Source of the DNA: Desulfobulbus alkaliphilus
GTDB taxonomy: Bacteria; Desulfobacterota; Desulfobulbia; Desulfobulbales; Desulfobulbaceae
Length of the DNA stretch: 64,000 nucleotides
NCBI RefSeq assembly: GCF_016918545.1
Contig: NZ_JAFFQC010000006.1
Location: 91,099-155,098, forward strand
Reading direction: 5' to 3'
In this document: piece after piece, positions 1-8,956 of the stretch
Layout of the letters: every line of letters begins with the position of its first letter
Position numbering within the stretch: position 1 is the stretch's first letter
Program-made: the position numbers and the translations under genes
The notes under the pieces: model-generated
Databases searched by the model: none
The model's input: only the letters and a program-made list of their open reading frames with translations
What the model was told of the DNA's origin: nothing

Positions 1-2
1 AT

Positions 3-662
3 GCACTTGACCGTCACCGCATGACAGATGATCGGCCTTTTGGAGGCGGAGAGGGCATGGTAATGAAACCTGAACCTCTTGCCCGCTGCCTGCAGGCGAT
101 AGCTGTTGATCATGACCGGTCGTCGATCATTCTCCTGTCCCCCAGAGGGCGGCAATTGAACCAGGAAACAGCGCAGCGCCTGAGCCAATACTCCCGGCTG
201 ATTCTGGTGTGCGGCCGCTATGAAGGGGTAGACGAGCGATTTCGTGACCGGTATGTGGACGAAGAACTATCCATTGGCGATTATGTCCTCACAGGTGGAG
301 AACTGGCCGCCCTGGTCGTTATCGATGCGGTAACCAGATTGCTTCCCGGTGTTCTTGGTTGCTCCGCATCGGTTGACCATGATTCGTTCAGCCGCGGTCT
401 GCTGAAACATGGACAGTTTACCAGGCCGCGTATTTTTGAGGGGGTACCTGTTCCGGATGTTCTTCTCTCCGGTGATCATCGTGCCATAGCTACCTATCGG
501 CTGATCGAGTCGGTTCGGATCACCATGGATCGGAGACCAGACCTGCTGGCAACCGCCAGGTTTACAGCCGATGAGCAGCGTATATTGAAAAAAGAAGGAC
601 TGCTTGAACAGGTCGAAGCCATTGTCCAGGAAAGCAGGAGCAAATTGTCCCATCCGGGTTGA
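3..662 (+). CDS. trmD: tRNA (guanine-N1-)-methyltransferase TrmD, 5' end outside window
   Basis: The frame is open from the first bases of the window, so the N-terminus lies upstream. TrmD uses SAM to make m1G37 next to the anticodon of tRNAs. The sequence shows the family signature DDRPFGGGEGMVMKPEPL, then the trefoil-knot region with LVCGRYEGVDERF and IGDYVLTGGELAAL. About 220 residues are present of the usual 240-250. An internal ATG at 21 is not the start, because the residues before it (DRHR) match the family. The next gene overlaps its 3' end, as in the typical ribosomal rimM-trmD-rplS operon. Identification is secure. Confidence 0.96.
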   Translation, partial: ALDRHRMTDDRPFGGGEGMVMKPEPLARCLQAIAVDHDRSSIILLSPRGRQLNQETAQRLSQYSRLILVCGRYEGVDERFRDRYVDEELSIGDYVLTGGELAALVVIDAVTRLLPGVLGCSASVDHDSFSRGLLKHGQFTRPRIFEGVPVPDVLLSGDHRAIATYRLIESVRITMDRRPDLLATARFTADEQRILKKEGLLEQVEAIVQESRSKLSHPG

Positions 663-1212
663 TATTGCTCTGGTTCATTATCCGGTCATCAACCGGCACG
701 GTGAAATCATAGGGTCGGCGGTCACGAATCTCGATCTGCATGATATTGCCCGGGCTGGGAAAACCTATGGAGTGGGTACCTTTTGGGTGGTGACACCCTT
801 TGCCGAACAGCAGCTTCTGGCAGGACAGATCGTCGAACACTGGATCAGTGGCCATGGGGGCAGGGTCAATTCGGACCGTGGGGCGGCTCTGTCCCTTATT
901 TCCGTCTGCAGCGACCTGGCCGAGGCTGTTGCCGGCAGTACGGAACGCTTCGGTCAGACACCTCTTGTGCTTGCCACCTGTGCCAGGATGCAGCGCAAGA
1001 CTATCCCCTATGAAACGATACGGGAAAAAGTTTGGCGGGGACAACCCCTTCTGCTCGTTTTTGGAACGGCCTGGGGACTTGATCCCGAAGTTCTGGGCCG
1101 CGCGGATGGTGTCCTGCCCCCCTTGTGCGGCATGACCGATTTCAATCACCTTTCTGTTCGGTCTGCGGCAGCAATCATTCTCGATAGACTGCTTGGGGTG
1201 TTGGAGTGCTGA
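604..1212 (+). CDS. SAM-dependent RNA methyltransferase, SPOUT-like (Methyltrn_RNA_4 type)
   Basis: The 202-residue product contains IALVHYPVINRHGE near the start, NLDLHDIARAGKTYGV, and a C-terminal VFGTAWGLDPEVL / NHLSVRSAAAIILDRLLG block. These are typical of a small SPOUT-like RNA methyltransferase family often placed between trmD and rplS; its RNA target is not established. The start is uncertain. The TTG chosen here has a GAAGGA four bases upstream and overlaps trmD by 59 bases; a TTG at 622 is the alternative. No ATG lies before the conserved core. Cotranscription with trmD is implied by the overlap. Confidence 0.85.
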   Translation: MNRSKPLSRKAGANCPIRVDIALVHYPVINRHGEIIGSAVTNLDLHDIARAGKTYGVGTFWVVTPFAEQQLLAGQIVEHWISGHGGRVNSDRGAALSLISVCSDLAEAVAGSTERFGQTPLVLATCARMQRKTIPYETIREKVWRGQPLLLVFGTAWGLDPEVLGRADGVLPPLCGMTDFNHLSVRSAAAIILDRLLGVLEC

Positions 1213-1242
1213 TAACCGTTTGCTGGACCGGGAATCACTGGT

Positions 1243-1380
1243 ACCTGGATCCGTGAGCGTGCCGACGAACGCCCCCAAGGACGGTGAGTGAAGGTCGTTG
1301 TCAAATGTTTTGAGGCAATTTATAGCCTGATGACAGTATAAAAATACTCAGGCAAGAGTCCAGCCGGCACGGATTCAGGT
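1243..1380 (+). repeat. Dispersed repeat copy 1 (hairpin-less derivative)
   Basis: It begins with CCTGGATCCGTGAGCG and ends with GGCACGGATTCAGGT, the two ends of the 220-bp family, but is only 138 bp long. Almost the whole left hairpin is missing: the left end joins directly to the base of the right arm. The right domain is retained with divergence. It fills most of the gap between the RNA methyltransferase gene and rplS. Confidence 0.85.
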
Positions 1381-1513
1381 ATCGTTTACTTGGACCGGGT
1401 AAACGCTGACAAGAGGAAGAAGATTATTTTCCAGGATGATTTTTGGAGGCATCCTTCGGAGCGAAGCACTGGAGGTGAGCAGCTTTACCCCCGCAAACTT
1501 AACAGGTGTGACT

Positions 1514-1861
1514 ATGCATATATTGGATAAAATTGATCGAGAGCAGATGCGTTTTGACATCCCGGCCTTCCGGCCTGGTGACACTGTCAAGGTGCATATC
1601 AGAATTATCGAAGGGAACAAAGAACGAGTGCAGGTGTTTCAAGGAGTTGTGTTGAAGCGCAAACGCGGGACCATGAACGCCACCTTCACTGTCCGCAAGA
1701 TCTCTCACGGTGTCGGGGTCGAAAAAACATTTGCGCTGCATTCGCCGCGAATCGAGAAGATAGAGGTTGTCACCTTGGGCCGTGTCCGACGATCCAGGCT
1801 TTTTTATCTGCGTGAACGTCGCGGCAAAGCTGCTCGAATCCGGGAGCGTGGCATCATCTGA
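1514..1861 (+). CDS. rplS: 50S ribosomal protein L19
   Basis: The product is 115 residues, the usual L19 length, beginning [19 protein letters not shown]. It contains [34 protein letters not shown] and the C-terminal [20 protein letters not shown], all L19 signatures. L19 sits at the 30S-50S interface. The frame opens further upstream, but the ATG used gives the family N-terminus. It belongs to the trmD operon, although a 138-bp repeat lies between it and the preceding gene, which may affect cotranscription. Confidence 0.97.
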   Translation: MHILDKIDREQMRFDIPAFRPGDTVKVHIRIIEGNKERVQVFQGVVLKRKRGTMNATFTVRKISHGVGVEKTFALHSPRIEKIEVVTLGRVRRSRLFYLRERRGKAARIRERGII

Positions 1862-2020
1862 AACAGGTTTTCCTCTTTCCCACAACGGGGAGGAGCACGA
1901 AGATTGGCAGGATCCAGACACCCGGGAGTTTTTCAGGCTGCCGGGTGGTCCTTGTTCCCTGTTGAGCACCCGTGTCACCTTTTCCCACTGCCGCTGGGAC
2001 AGATGGGTCCTTTGCAAAGA

Positions 2021-2240
2021 ACCTGCATCCGTGAGCGCTCGTCCGTGCGTCAGCTTCGTTGTTCGTCGCCGTTCGATTCAAGGAGACTTTATTGGACGGG
2101 TACGGGCAATGAAGATGGTGTGCGGACGGATGCCCCCAAGGGCGGCTGGTGAAAGGTCTTTTCAAGGGTTCCGCTACAAGCATAATCTGAGTACAGCACG
2201 ATATATCCGAAACAAGCGTCCAGCCGGCCCGGATTCAGGA
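2021..2240 (+). repeat. Dispersed repeat copy 2 (full length, abuts rnhB start)
   Basis: A complete 220-bp copy with left end ACCTGCATCCGTGAGCG and right end CCCGGATTCAGG. The long hairpin is present (arms about 2035-2133), as is the right domain with CGGCTGG ... CCAGCCG. The last base of the element is the A of the rnhB start codon, so the ribosome-binding region of rnhB is made of repeat sequence. The right domain carries TTTTCA-N16-CATAAT, a weak promoter-like pair pointing at rnhB. Confidence 0.9.
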
Positions 2241-2959
2241 TGAAGCCAACCGATTTTTTTCTATCCAATCCCGCTTGTCAACCTGGTGATACCTTTTTTT
2301 TCGAGCGTCAGCTCCAGGAACAGGGATACCCGGTTGTTGCAGGTCTTGATGAGGTCGGTCGCGGTCCACTTGCCGGTCCCGTTGTTGCCGCATGTGTCAT
2401 CCTGCCGCAGGACAGCATCTGTTCTCATTTCAAAGACTCTAAATCCATCAAGTCCAGCCGTCGCAGGGAGCAATTATCTGTCTCTCTCACCACCATCGGA
2501 GCCATCGTCGGGATTGGCAGTGCCGATCCTCGGGAAATCGAGGAAATCAATATCCTCCAGGCTGCTTTGCTGGCCATGAAACGGGCCCTTGAGGATTGTA
2601 CCCGTAATAACGAGGGGCGTGCACCGCACCATCTGCTTGTTGATGGTTCCTTTCAAATACCATCGCCCATACCCCAGCTCGCCCTGGTCAAGGGAGAATC
2701 GAAAAGCGCATCCATTGCTGCTGCCTCAATTGCTGCCAAGGTGGTTCGGGACCGGCTTATGGCTGATGCCCACAGACTCTATCCCCAGTATGGTTTTCTT
2801 AGCCATCGAGGCTATCCCACCAAGGCGCATCGTCAGGCCATCAATCGCTATGGACCGTGCCCATTGCACCGGCGCACTTTTCGCGGTGTACGCGAATACC
2901 TCGGCGCGGGCGGAACTCCTTTTCCGCGGAAACAGGGCAGTCTGTGGGAAGGAGAGTGA
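2240..2959 (+). CDS. rnhB: Ribonuclease HII
   Basis: The 239-residue product cleaves RNA in RNA-DNA hybrids and removes single ribonucleotides from DNA. Motif I is GLDEVGRGPLAGPVVAACV, with catalytic Asp-Glu. DGSFQIP matches the second acidic block, and KSASIAAASIAAKVVRDRLM plus YPQYGFLSHRGYPTKAH match the later blocks. The ATG directly follows a dispersed repeat, and no clear Shine-Dalgarno sequence is at normal spacing. yraN follows four bases downstream. Confidence 0.95.
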   Translation: MKPTDFFLSNPACQPGDTFFFERQLQEQGYPVVAGLDEVGRGPLAGPVVAACVILPQDSICSHFKDSKSIKSSRRREQLSVSLTTIGAIVGIGSADPREIEEINILQAALLAMKRALEDCTRNNEGRAPHHLLVDGSFQIPSPIPQLALVKGESKSASIAAASIAAKVVRDRLMADAHRLYPQYGFLSHRGYPTKAHRQAINRYGPCPLHRRTFRGVREYLGAGGTPFPRKQGSLWEGE

Positions 2960-2963
2960 TCCG

Positions 2964-3347
2964 GTGGGCAAGAAAGAAACAAGTGTGGGCACCGGCCAGT
3001 TGGGTGAGCGTATCGCTGCAGAGTATCTGACCGGCCAACGCTATGAAATCCTGGAGACCAATTACCGCAAGCCTTTTGGGGAGATGGATATCATCGCCAA
3101 GGATCAGGGGGTAGTGGTCTTTATCGAAGTGAAAACCAGACATGTTTCAGCGTTCTGCGCGACTGCTCTGGAAGCGGTTGACGTCAGAAAGCAGCGTCGT
3201 CTGTCGCGCATTGCCCGGGAGTATCTCCTCAGCCGGCGTCTGGATGATGTCCCAGCCCGTTTTGACGTCATTGCTATTGTCCTCAATCAAAAAAATCAGG
3301 CCGACAAAATCGAGCATATTCGAGATGCTTTTGATTGTTGTGGATAG
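2964..3347 (+). CDS. yraN: YraN/UPF0102 family nuclease-like protein
   Basis: The 127-residue product has the restriction-endonuclease-like fold signature of the YraN family: GQLGERIAAEYLTGQRYEIL, NYRKPFGEMDIIAKD and VVFIEVKTRH (the E...D...ExK pattern). Its cellular role is unsettled; a nuclease or recombination role is inferred from the fold. The GTG start is preceded by AAGGAG at a good distance, and it follows rnhB as in many bacteria. The same frame extends upstream through rnhB, but that extension is only a shadow. Confidence 0.92.
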   Translation: MGKKETSVGTGQLGERIAAEYLTGQRYEILETNYRKPFGEMDIIAKDQGVVVFIEVKTRHVSAFCATALEAVDVRKQRRLSRIAREYLLSRRLDDVPARFDVIAIVLNQKNQADKIEHIRDAFDCCG

Positions 3348-3390
3348 AAAAGAAGCATTGGCTACAACAACCCTGCGCGTGCAATCAATG

Positions 3391-3523
3391 ACCTGAATCC
3401 GTGACGGCTGGACACTTGTTTTGGATATATCGTGCTGTAACCAGATTATACTTGCAGGGGAGTCCTTGATAATGATCTCCACCAGCCGCCCTTCGGGGCA
3501 TCCGTCCGCACGCCATCTTCATT
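3391..3523 (-). repeat. Dispersed repeat copy 3 (truncated, reverse)
   Basis: In reverse orientation it begins ACCTGAATCCGTGACGG on the plus strand and runs through the right domain and part of the hairpin (CATCCGTCCGCACGCCATC). It then stops abruptly, so the other arm and the left terminal repeat are missing. On its own strand the promoter-like TTATCA-N16-TATAAT pair is intact. It lies between yraN and pdxA. Confidence 0.85.
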
Positions 3524-3617
3524 AATAATCTCACTGTGGGAGCAATTGCAACCGGTCAAGGAGACAGGGATGGTGAGCACCCGTCATCGTCTGCCATGAA
3601 AGGTTTTGAGGAAAGCC

Positions 3618-4637
3618 ATGGATGAGAAAATACAGGCACCTATTGCCGTGACCATGGGCTGCCCAGCTGGTATTGGTCCGGAAATACTCTGCAAACTTTT
3701 CAGTGAAGAGCAAATGCCCGTCGCCGGTCATGCTGTTGTGATCGGTGATCAAGGTGTTCTCAAACAGGCTGCCGAATTGGTTGACCAGCCACCAGTCATT
3801 GTTCCCTGGCAGCCGGGTGAGCCCATCCACAAAGGTACTCTGCCTGTCATCCAGGTCGGGCAGGCCGGTGACCTGACTGTCCGCTGGGGACATCCGAACC
3901 GCAGCACCGGAAAGGCCATGGGTCGCTACATCGAAGAAGCTGTCCACCATATCGTTCAAGGGCACTGCAGCGCCCTGGTCACCTGTCCCATCGGCAAAAA
4001 AAGTCTACGTGAAGCTGGATACTTCTATCCAGGGCACACGGAAATGCTTGCCGCGCTCACAGGAACCGCCAAGGTCCGGATGATGATGGCTGGGCCGCGG
4101 CTTAAAGTGGTTCTGGTCACCATCCATGAACCACTATGTCGGGTCAGTCAACTTCTTTCCCGGCAGGAGATCGTGGAGTGTATTCAAACCACCCGGCATG
4201 CCCTGCAGCGTGATTTCGCGGTGCGTCATCCACGTATTGCCGTGGCCGGATTGAATCCCCATGCCGGTGAGGCGTCGCTGTTTGGTCATGAAGAGCAGAA
4301 CATTATTGGTCCGGCAGTGGCCCAATGTGCGGGCGAGGGAGAGGTCACCGGTCCCTGGCCACCGGATACCGTCTTTCACCATGCCGTCTCCGGCCGATTT
4401 GACGCCGTAGTCGCCATGTATCATGATCAGGGGCTCATTCCCTTCAAATTACTTCATTTTCATGACGGCGTTAATGTCACCCTCGGACTCCCTCTGGTCC
4501 GCACCTCGGTCGATCATGGCACCGCGTACGATATTGCCGGAAAAAACTGTGCTGACCCATCCAGTCTCGCGGCTGCACTGGCCCTTGCGAAGCGTATTGT
4601 CTGTAATCGGAGAAGAATGGAACAGGAGTCGGTATGA
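3618..4637 (+). CDS. pdxA: 4-hydroxythreonine-4-phosphate dehydrogenase PdxA
   Basis: The 339-residue product is PdxA-like. PdxA oxidises 4-phosphohydroxy-L-threonine in DXP-dependent vitamin B6 synthesis and is a metal- and NAD-dependent enzyme. Visible blocks are AVTMGCPAGIGPEI at the start, PGHTEMLA (metal-binding His), GLNPHAGEASLFGHEE, and YHDQGLIPFK. The ATG chosen has GAGGAAAG upstream; a TTG 12 bases earlier is less likely. It overlaps tmk by four bases (ATGA), implying translational coupling. Some PdxA paralogues act in other pathways, so the B6 role is inferred. Confidence 0.93.
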   Translation: MDEKIQAPIAVTMGCPAGIGPEILCKLFSEEQMPVAGHAVVIGDQGVLKQAAELVDQPPVIVPWQPGEPIHKGTLPVIQVGQAGDLTVRWGHPNRSTGKAMGRYIEEAVHHIVQGHCSALVTCPIGKKSLREAGYFYPGHTEMLAALTGTAKVRMMMAGPRLKVVLVTIHEPLCRVSQLLSRQEIVECIQTTRHALQRDFAVRHPRIAVAGLNPHAGEASLFGHEEQNIIGPAVAQCAGEGEVTGPWPPDTVFHHAVSGRFDAVVAMYHDQGLIPFKLLHFHDGVNVTLGLPLVRTSVDHGTAYDIAGKNCADPSSLAAALALAKRIVCNRRRMEQESV

Positions 4638-5254
4638 GTACGGGCCTGCTGATCGCCTTCGAAGGAATAGACGGAACCGGCAAATCCACCCAGTTGCGTC
4701 TTCTCGCCGCTTATCTGCAGCAGCAGGGGTATACGGTCGTCGCCACCAGGGAACCGACCGACGGTCCGTATGGGCGCCAGATACGAGCCCTGTATCACAA
4801 TCGTCGTCAAGTATCGCCGGAGCGGGAGTTGGAGTTATTTCTTCTTGATCGTCAGCAGCATGTGGACCTGTGCATTCAACCGGCCCTGACCAGGGGGGAT
4901 ATTGTCCTCACTGACCGCTATTTTTTCTCAACCGCTGCCTATCAGGGTGCTGCCGGTTGTGACCCGGAAGCTATTTTCAGGCGGCATGGTTTTGCCCCGG
5001 AACCGGACATGGTTTTGCTTTTAACCCTGACTGCAGCGGAGAGCGTCGCCAGAATTCGTGAGCTGCGGGGAGAAGGTCTCAACGATTTTGAACAGCAGGA
5101 ACAACTGGAAAAGGTTGCCACCCTGTTTGCATCTTTTGCCCATAAATGTATAGTACGGATTAATGCTGCTCAACCGGTGGAAGCTGTACAGGATTCAATC
5201 AGGAAAACTGTACTGCAACTGATCAGAAGAAAGAGGAAGGGATGTACTGGCTAG
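4634..5254 (+). CDS. tmk: Thymidylate kinase
   Basis: The 206-residue product phosphorylates dTMP to dTDP. It has the P-loop FEGIDGTGKSTQ, the DR(Y/F) motif in VLTDRYFFSTAAYQG, and a REPTDGPYGRQIR substrate loop. The length is typical. It is coupled to pdxA by a four-base overlap and overlaps the following lipoprotein start by 13 bases, so these genes are probably one transcript. Confidence 0.95.
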   Translation: MSTGLLIAFEGIDGTGKSTQLRLLAAYLQQQGYTVVATREPTDGPYGRQIRALYHNRRQVSPERELELFLLDRQQHVDLCIQPALTRGDIVLTDRYFFSTAAYQGAAGCDPEAIFRRHGFAPEPDMVLLLTLTAAESVARIRELRGEGLNDFEQQEQLEKVATLFASFAHKCIVRINAAQPVEAVQDSIRKTVLQLIRRKRKGCTG

Positions 5255-7002
5255 CTGGCTGCAATGTTCATCGCTGGGCTGCTTTTCTGGGGTGCCTGGT
5301 ATTTCTACTCAGCAGTTGCGGGTTACAGTCTACGCAACCGGGGCTGGAGAGACAGAAGCAACTGTCAGCGGTCAATGGCAGCGATGACAATGAGGTTGAT
5401 TTCAGTTGTTCCTATTTTTACTTTCTCTGGGGGCGGCATGCTGAATTGCGTTACCGGTTTGCCGAAGCCCTGGAAGCCTATGAAAAAGCGCTGATCTGCG
5501 ATTCGGGTGCGCAGTTCATTTATCAGAAGATACCCCTGCTTCTCCTTCGGTTGGAACGAACCGATGAAGCGGCTGCCTGGCTTGACACCTACCTGGAAAA
5601 TAATCCTGAAAATTCCGGCATGAGAATGCTTTATGCCAAGGTGCTCGCCCGGCAGGGTCATCATGGTCAAGCAAGGCAGCAATACCGCATCATCAGTGAC
5701 CGCCATCCCGATGATCCGACCATCCTGCTCCTTCTCGCCGAGATGTATCTTGCCGAATCTCAATTCGATCAGGCCCGATCGGTTCTTGACCGTGTCCTGG
5801 TGCTCGATCCGAACTCCTATTCGGGCCATGTTCTCCTCGCCCGTCTCTTGCGGATGGAAAATGCCATCGATCAGGCTATTGGCCATTATCAAAAGGCCTT
5901 GGCCAGGAATTGGTCCAGCGATCTGCAGATGGAGTTTGGCGAAATGTTTCTCAGCGCAGCCAGATACGAGGAGGCCGCGGCTGTCTATAGAGAGATCATC
6001 GAGCGGGAGGAGGAGAACGAAAATGCCCGTATTGCCCTGATCCATGTATATCTCTTGCAGAATAAAGATGAACAGGCTCTGGTTGAACTCAACAATCTCA
6101 GATCCTTCGTTGACCAGCCGCAGCGGGTTGACTTGACTATTGCGCGGCTGTATGCCAGGCAGAGTGAGTTCGACAAGGCAATAGCTGTCACTGAAAGCAT
6201 CCTGGAGCGGGAAGAACTGGCTGAGGCCAGATATCTTCTGGCGCTGCTGTTTGTACAGACGCAACGCTATCATCGGGCGCTGCAGGAGGTCCGCCTCATT
6301 GAGCAGAGAGCCGATGAGTATTCGGAAGCGTTGTTGCTGCAGGTCAGGATTCTGCGGGAACAGAATCGCCTCAAGGAAGCTATCCAGGTGCTTGAAGAGC
6401 ATGTTGCTTTAGACACCTTTCGCAGCGCCGAGATGTACAGCATGCTTGCTGTCCTTCATCAGTTGAATGACCGTGACGATCTGTCGCGAAAGGTCTTGCT
6501 TGAAGGGCTTGCTTTTTTTCCTGAAGATGAAAATCTGCTCTACGAATACGGTTTGTGGCTTGAACATAGCGGTGACCATAATGAAGCCATGCAGATCATG
6601 CTGCGGATAATCGAGTTAAAACCGGATCATGCCGCAGCGTTGAATTTTGTCGGCTATAGTTGGGCTGACCAGAAGGTGCATCTCGACAAAGCCCTGGAGT
6701 ATATTCAGCGGGCCATTGAGTTGAAACCGGATAATGGCTATATCCGTGACAGCCTGGGCTGGGTGTACTTTCGGCTCGGACGGATTGATCAGGCAACCAG
6801 GGAACTGGAGGCTGCGGTGGAGCTTGTTCCCGACGATCCGGCCATTCTCGACCACTTGGGCGATGTCTACCTTGAGAGCGGTCGCATCCGGGAGGCGCTG
6901 GATATGTTCAAGCGGGCTGCGGAATTGTATGAAGATGACGAAAAGGAGAAAAAGAGGGTTCTGGAGAAGATCGAGATTCTTGAAAAGCAGGCGTCGCCTT
7001 GA
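5242..7002 (+). CDS. TPR-repeat lipoprotein
   Basis: The 586-residue product starts with a hydrophobic segment ending in a lipobox (FLLSSC), so it is probably an envelope lipoprotein. The rest is mostly tandem tetratricopeptide repeats, for example EAYEKALICDSGAQFIY, ARSVLDRVLVLDPNSYS and YIQRAIELKPDNGYIRDSLG, suggesting a scaffold for protein complexes. Its partners are unknown. It overlaps tmk upstream and shares TTGA with the next gene downstream, so it lies in one operon with both. Confidence 0.88.
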   Translation: MYWLAGCNVHRWAAFLGCLVFLLSSCGLQSTQPGLERQKQLSAVNGSDDNEVDFSCSYFYFLWGRHAELRYRFAEALEAYEKALICDSGAQFIYQKIPLLLLRLERTDEAAAWLDTYLENNPENSGMRMLYAKVLARQGHHGQARQQYRIISDRHPDDPTILLLLAEMYLAESQFDQARSVLDRVLVLDPNSYSGHVLLARLLRMENAIDQAIGHYQKALARNWSSDLQMEFGEMFLSAARYEEAAAVYREIIEREEENENARIALIHVYLLQNKDEQALVELNNLRSFVDQPQRVDLTIARLYARQSEFDKAIAVTESILEREELAEARYLLALLFVQTQRYHRALQEVRLIEQRADEYSEALLLQVRILREQNRLKEAIQVLEEHVALDTFRSAEMYSMLAVLHQLNDRDDLSRKVLLEGLAFFPEDENLLYEYGLWLEHSGDHNEAMQIMLRIIELKPDHAAALNFVGYSWADQKVHLDKALEYIQRAIELKPDNGYIRDSLGWVYFRLGRIDQATRELEAAVELVPDDPAILDHLGDVYLESGRIREALDMFKRAAELYEDDEKEKKRVLEKIEILEKQASP

Positions 7003-7817
7003 GACGGTTTATCTTTTCGCGGCTATTTGATTTTGTTACCTTGGCGTGTGCGTTGCTGCTGATCTGTGGCTGTGCGCCAAAGTTGCCTAGGTCAGTGCCG
7101 CTCGATCCCGAGGAACAACAGGATGCGGCTGCCTTGCTGACCGCTTTTGTTCAGCAGGACCGCCCGACAGCTCTTGATGCCGACCTGCGACTGCAATGGG
7201 ACATTCTTGGCAGCAAGGGAGGCGTCGGCGCCATCGTGCAATGGCAACGCCCGGCTTTCCTTCGTTTTTCAGCAACCGATCCACTGGGTCGTCCCTTCTT
7301 AACCGCTGTTTCCGATGGTTCTACTTTTACCATGGTGGATAATCGGGTCGGACGGATCTATAAGGGGACAACCAATTCGGAATTCTGGCATTCTCATGTG
7401 CCGGCGGCTATTCATCCTGAAGATGTGCTCCCCCTTCTTGGTGGTTTTCTCATCGTAACCGATGCCGCGAAATATCAGGCTTTCGGAGCACCGGATCTGC
7501 TCGGCTTTTGGTATGTAGGGCAAGACCCTCGCTCTTCCGTGGCTCATCATGTGTTGATCGACAGGCAGACAGGCACCATGCTCCGCCACCTCCTGGTCGA
7601 GGATGAGAGAAGTGTGCTGGTCGATGTTGTTTATTCGGCATACGGAAAGCTTGGTCAGGCGGGATATGCATGGCCTCGGGAGGTGCGCATCACCGGTAAA
7701 GCGCTGACGGGAACCCTGACCCTGTGGACAGAGATGATCTATTCGCACGATCAGCTGCCGTGGAGCGCTTTTCACTTGTCTCCGCCACCGCATTTCGTCA
7801 TTGAACAGGTGCGTTAA
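6999..7817 (+). CDS. Putative LolB/DUF4292-like outer-membrane lipoprotein
   Basis: The 272-residue product has a short basic N-terminus, a hydrophobic stretch and a lipobox-like LLICGCAP, so it should be lipidated. The body (LRLQWDILGSKGGVGAIVQW, LRFSATDPLGRPFLTAVSDG) resembles the half-barrel of LolB/DUF4292 lipoproteins, but the match is by eye and tentative. The start is TTG, overlapping the stop of the TPR lipoprotein gene. Its 3' end overlaps the convergent AMIN gene by 20 bases. Confidence 0.75.
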   Translation: MRRFIFSRLFDFVTLACALLLICGCAPKLPRSVPLDPEEQQDAAALLTAFVQQDRPTALDADLRLQWDILGSKGGVGAIVQWQRPAFLRFSATDPLGRPFLTAVSDGSTFTMVDNRVGRIYKGTTNSEFWHSHVPAAIHPEDVLPLLGGFLIVTDAAKYQAFGAPDLLGFWYVGQDPRSSVAHHVLIDRQTGTMLRHLLVEDERSVLVDVVYSAYGKLGQAGYAWPREVRITGKALTGTLTLWTEMIYSHDQLPWSAFHLSPPPHFVIEQVR

Positions 7818-8763
7818 ATGGCTGGCCATCCTCCAACGTATTGACGATCATGACAAAGAGATTGTCCTCCCTGAAAAAGACCTGTTGCAGATCGTAACTC
7901 TTATTCGGTTCGAGATCGAGAACGACCCGCACACGTTCCGGATTTGTATGTTTGCCAACCCGGATGTTTTTGACGTATCGGCCATCGGCTTCGATGGTGT
8001 TGCCCACGGTATCTGCTAACTCGACAGCATCAAAATCACAGATCACCCGGGGATTGCCTTCTTCCACGCCACGTACGCTGGGAGGGAAAAAACCGTTGAG
8101 CTTGAAAAGAACCATTTCTCCCTGGGCTGCAGTTGGGTCAAAGCTGATGTTAAGGAGCCGCGGTTGGGTCGTTTCCGGAGTTAGAGCGGGCGCCGTGGCC
8201 ACCTCTATCGGCCGTTCAGCCGGAGCGGGCAGGGGTTCGAAAGTAGGGGTTGTTTCCGGAGACGGCGTCTCGTGGATGGGGGGAGCCGGTTGCGTCGTTA
8301 CCGCGGTTTTTTTCCCTTCAGCCTTCAGTTCCGGGGTAGCGGTGGAAGCGGTTATCAGGACCGTCAGCACCTGGGCTTGCTCGTCCAAGTGCGGGGTAAA
8401 AGTTACCCCATCGAGAGAAGCGACATCGAGAACAACCCGTGTTTTGGGTTCATCGCCGGTATGCATGCCAACCCTGATCCTCTGCACCATCTTGCCATCG
8501 ACCTGCGTGGAGTTGGCGACGGTTCTGGCCTGTATCATGCCGGGGAAATCGAAGACAATGCGGGGTGTATCACCCTTCAAGGTGAAAATTGTCGGGCTGT
8601 GGGCACCATTGAGTTGCATGGTCACCTTTTCGGTCTCCGGTGACAGGGTGGTGTGATTCAGATTGCGCAGCACAGGGTTCGCGGTGGAGGCTGCTGCCAG
8701 GCAGCAGGCAAAAAGCAGTGGCAGGATTTGGCAGGCGGTGATGACAGTAAAGATCTTTTTCAT
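7798..8763 (-). CDS. Secreted protein with two AMIN domains
   Basis: The 321-residue product has an N-terminal signal peptide (FTVITACQILPLLFACCLAA). It contains two AMIN-like repeats, roughly residues 30-130 and 210-310. Each carries a PRIVFDFPG or PRVICDFDA strand followed by VDGKMVQRIRVGMHT or ADGRYVKNIRVGKHT. A Pro/Thr-rich linker joins them. AMIN domains bind peptidoglycan or target periplasmic proteins such as AmiC and PilQ. No catalytic or secretin domain follows, so this is a stand-alone AMIN protein. It is convergent with, and overlaps, the lipoprotein gene. Confidence 0.85.
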   Translation of the reverse strand: MKKIFTVITACQILPLLFACCLAAASTANPVLRNLNHTTLSPETEKVTMQLNGAHSPTIFTLKGDTPRIVFDFPGMIQARTVANSTQVDGKMVQRIRVGMHTGDEPKTRVVLDVASLDGVTFTPHLDEQAQVLTVLITASTATPELKAEGKKTAVTTQPAPPIHETPSPETTPTFEPLPAPAERPIEVATAPALTPETTQPRLLNISFDPTAAQGEMVLFKLNGFFPPSVRGVEEGNPRVICDFDAVELADTVGNTIEADGRYVKNIRVGKHTNPERVRVVLDLEPNKSYDLQQVFFREDNLFVMIVNTLEDGQPFNAPVQ

Positions 8764-8956
8764 TTTTCTCTCGTACGGGCAGTGAGGAAAATACGGCTTA
8801 AGCCATCCTCAAGCCGGCATTCGGCCAGGGTGGCGTGGGTATGATTGTTTCTTTTGTTAGCAAATACCGTGCCTTTTTGGGCAGGAAAAGGGTGCTCTCG
8901 CTACTGACGACGCTGTTTTAATCGATCACCAGGGTTGTACCTGTGTGGTACTAAGT

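Noticed and set aside
562..1278. A leftward frame opposite the RNA methyltransferase gene
   Set aside because: The plus strand encodes a recognisable SPOUT-like protein in the trmD operon; the reverse frame has no features.
1767..2243. A 158-codon rightward frame across the rplS end and repeat copy 2
   Set aside because: Most of it translates a non-coding dispersed repeat; no ribosome-binding site.
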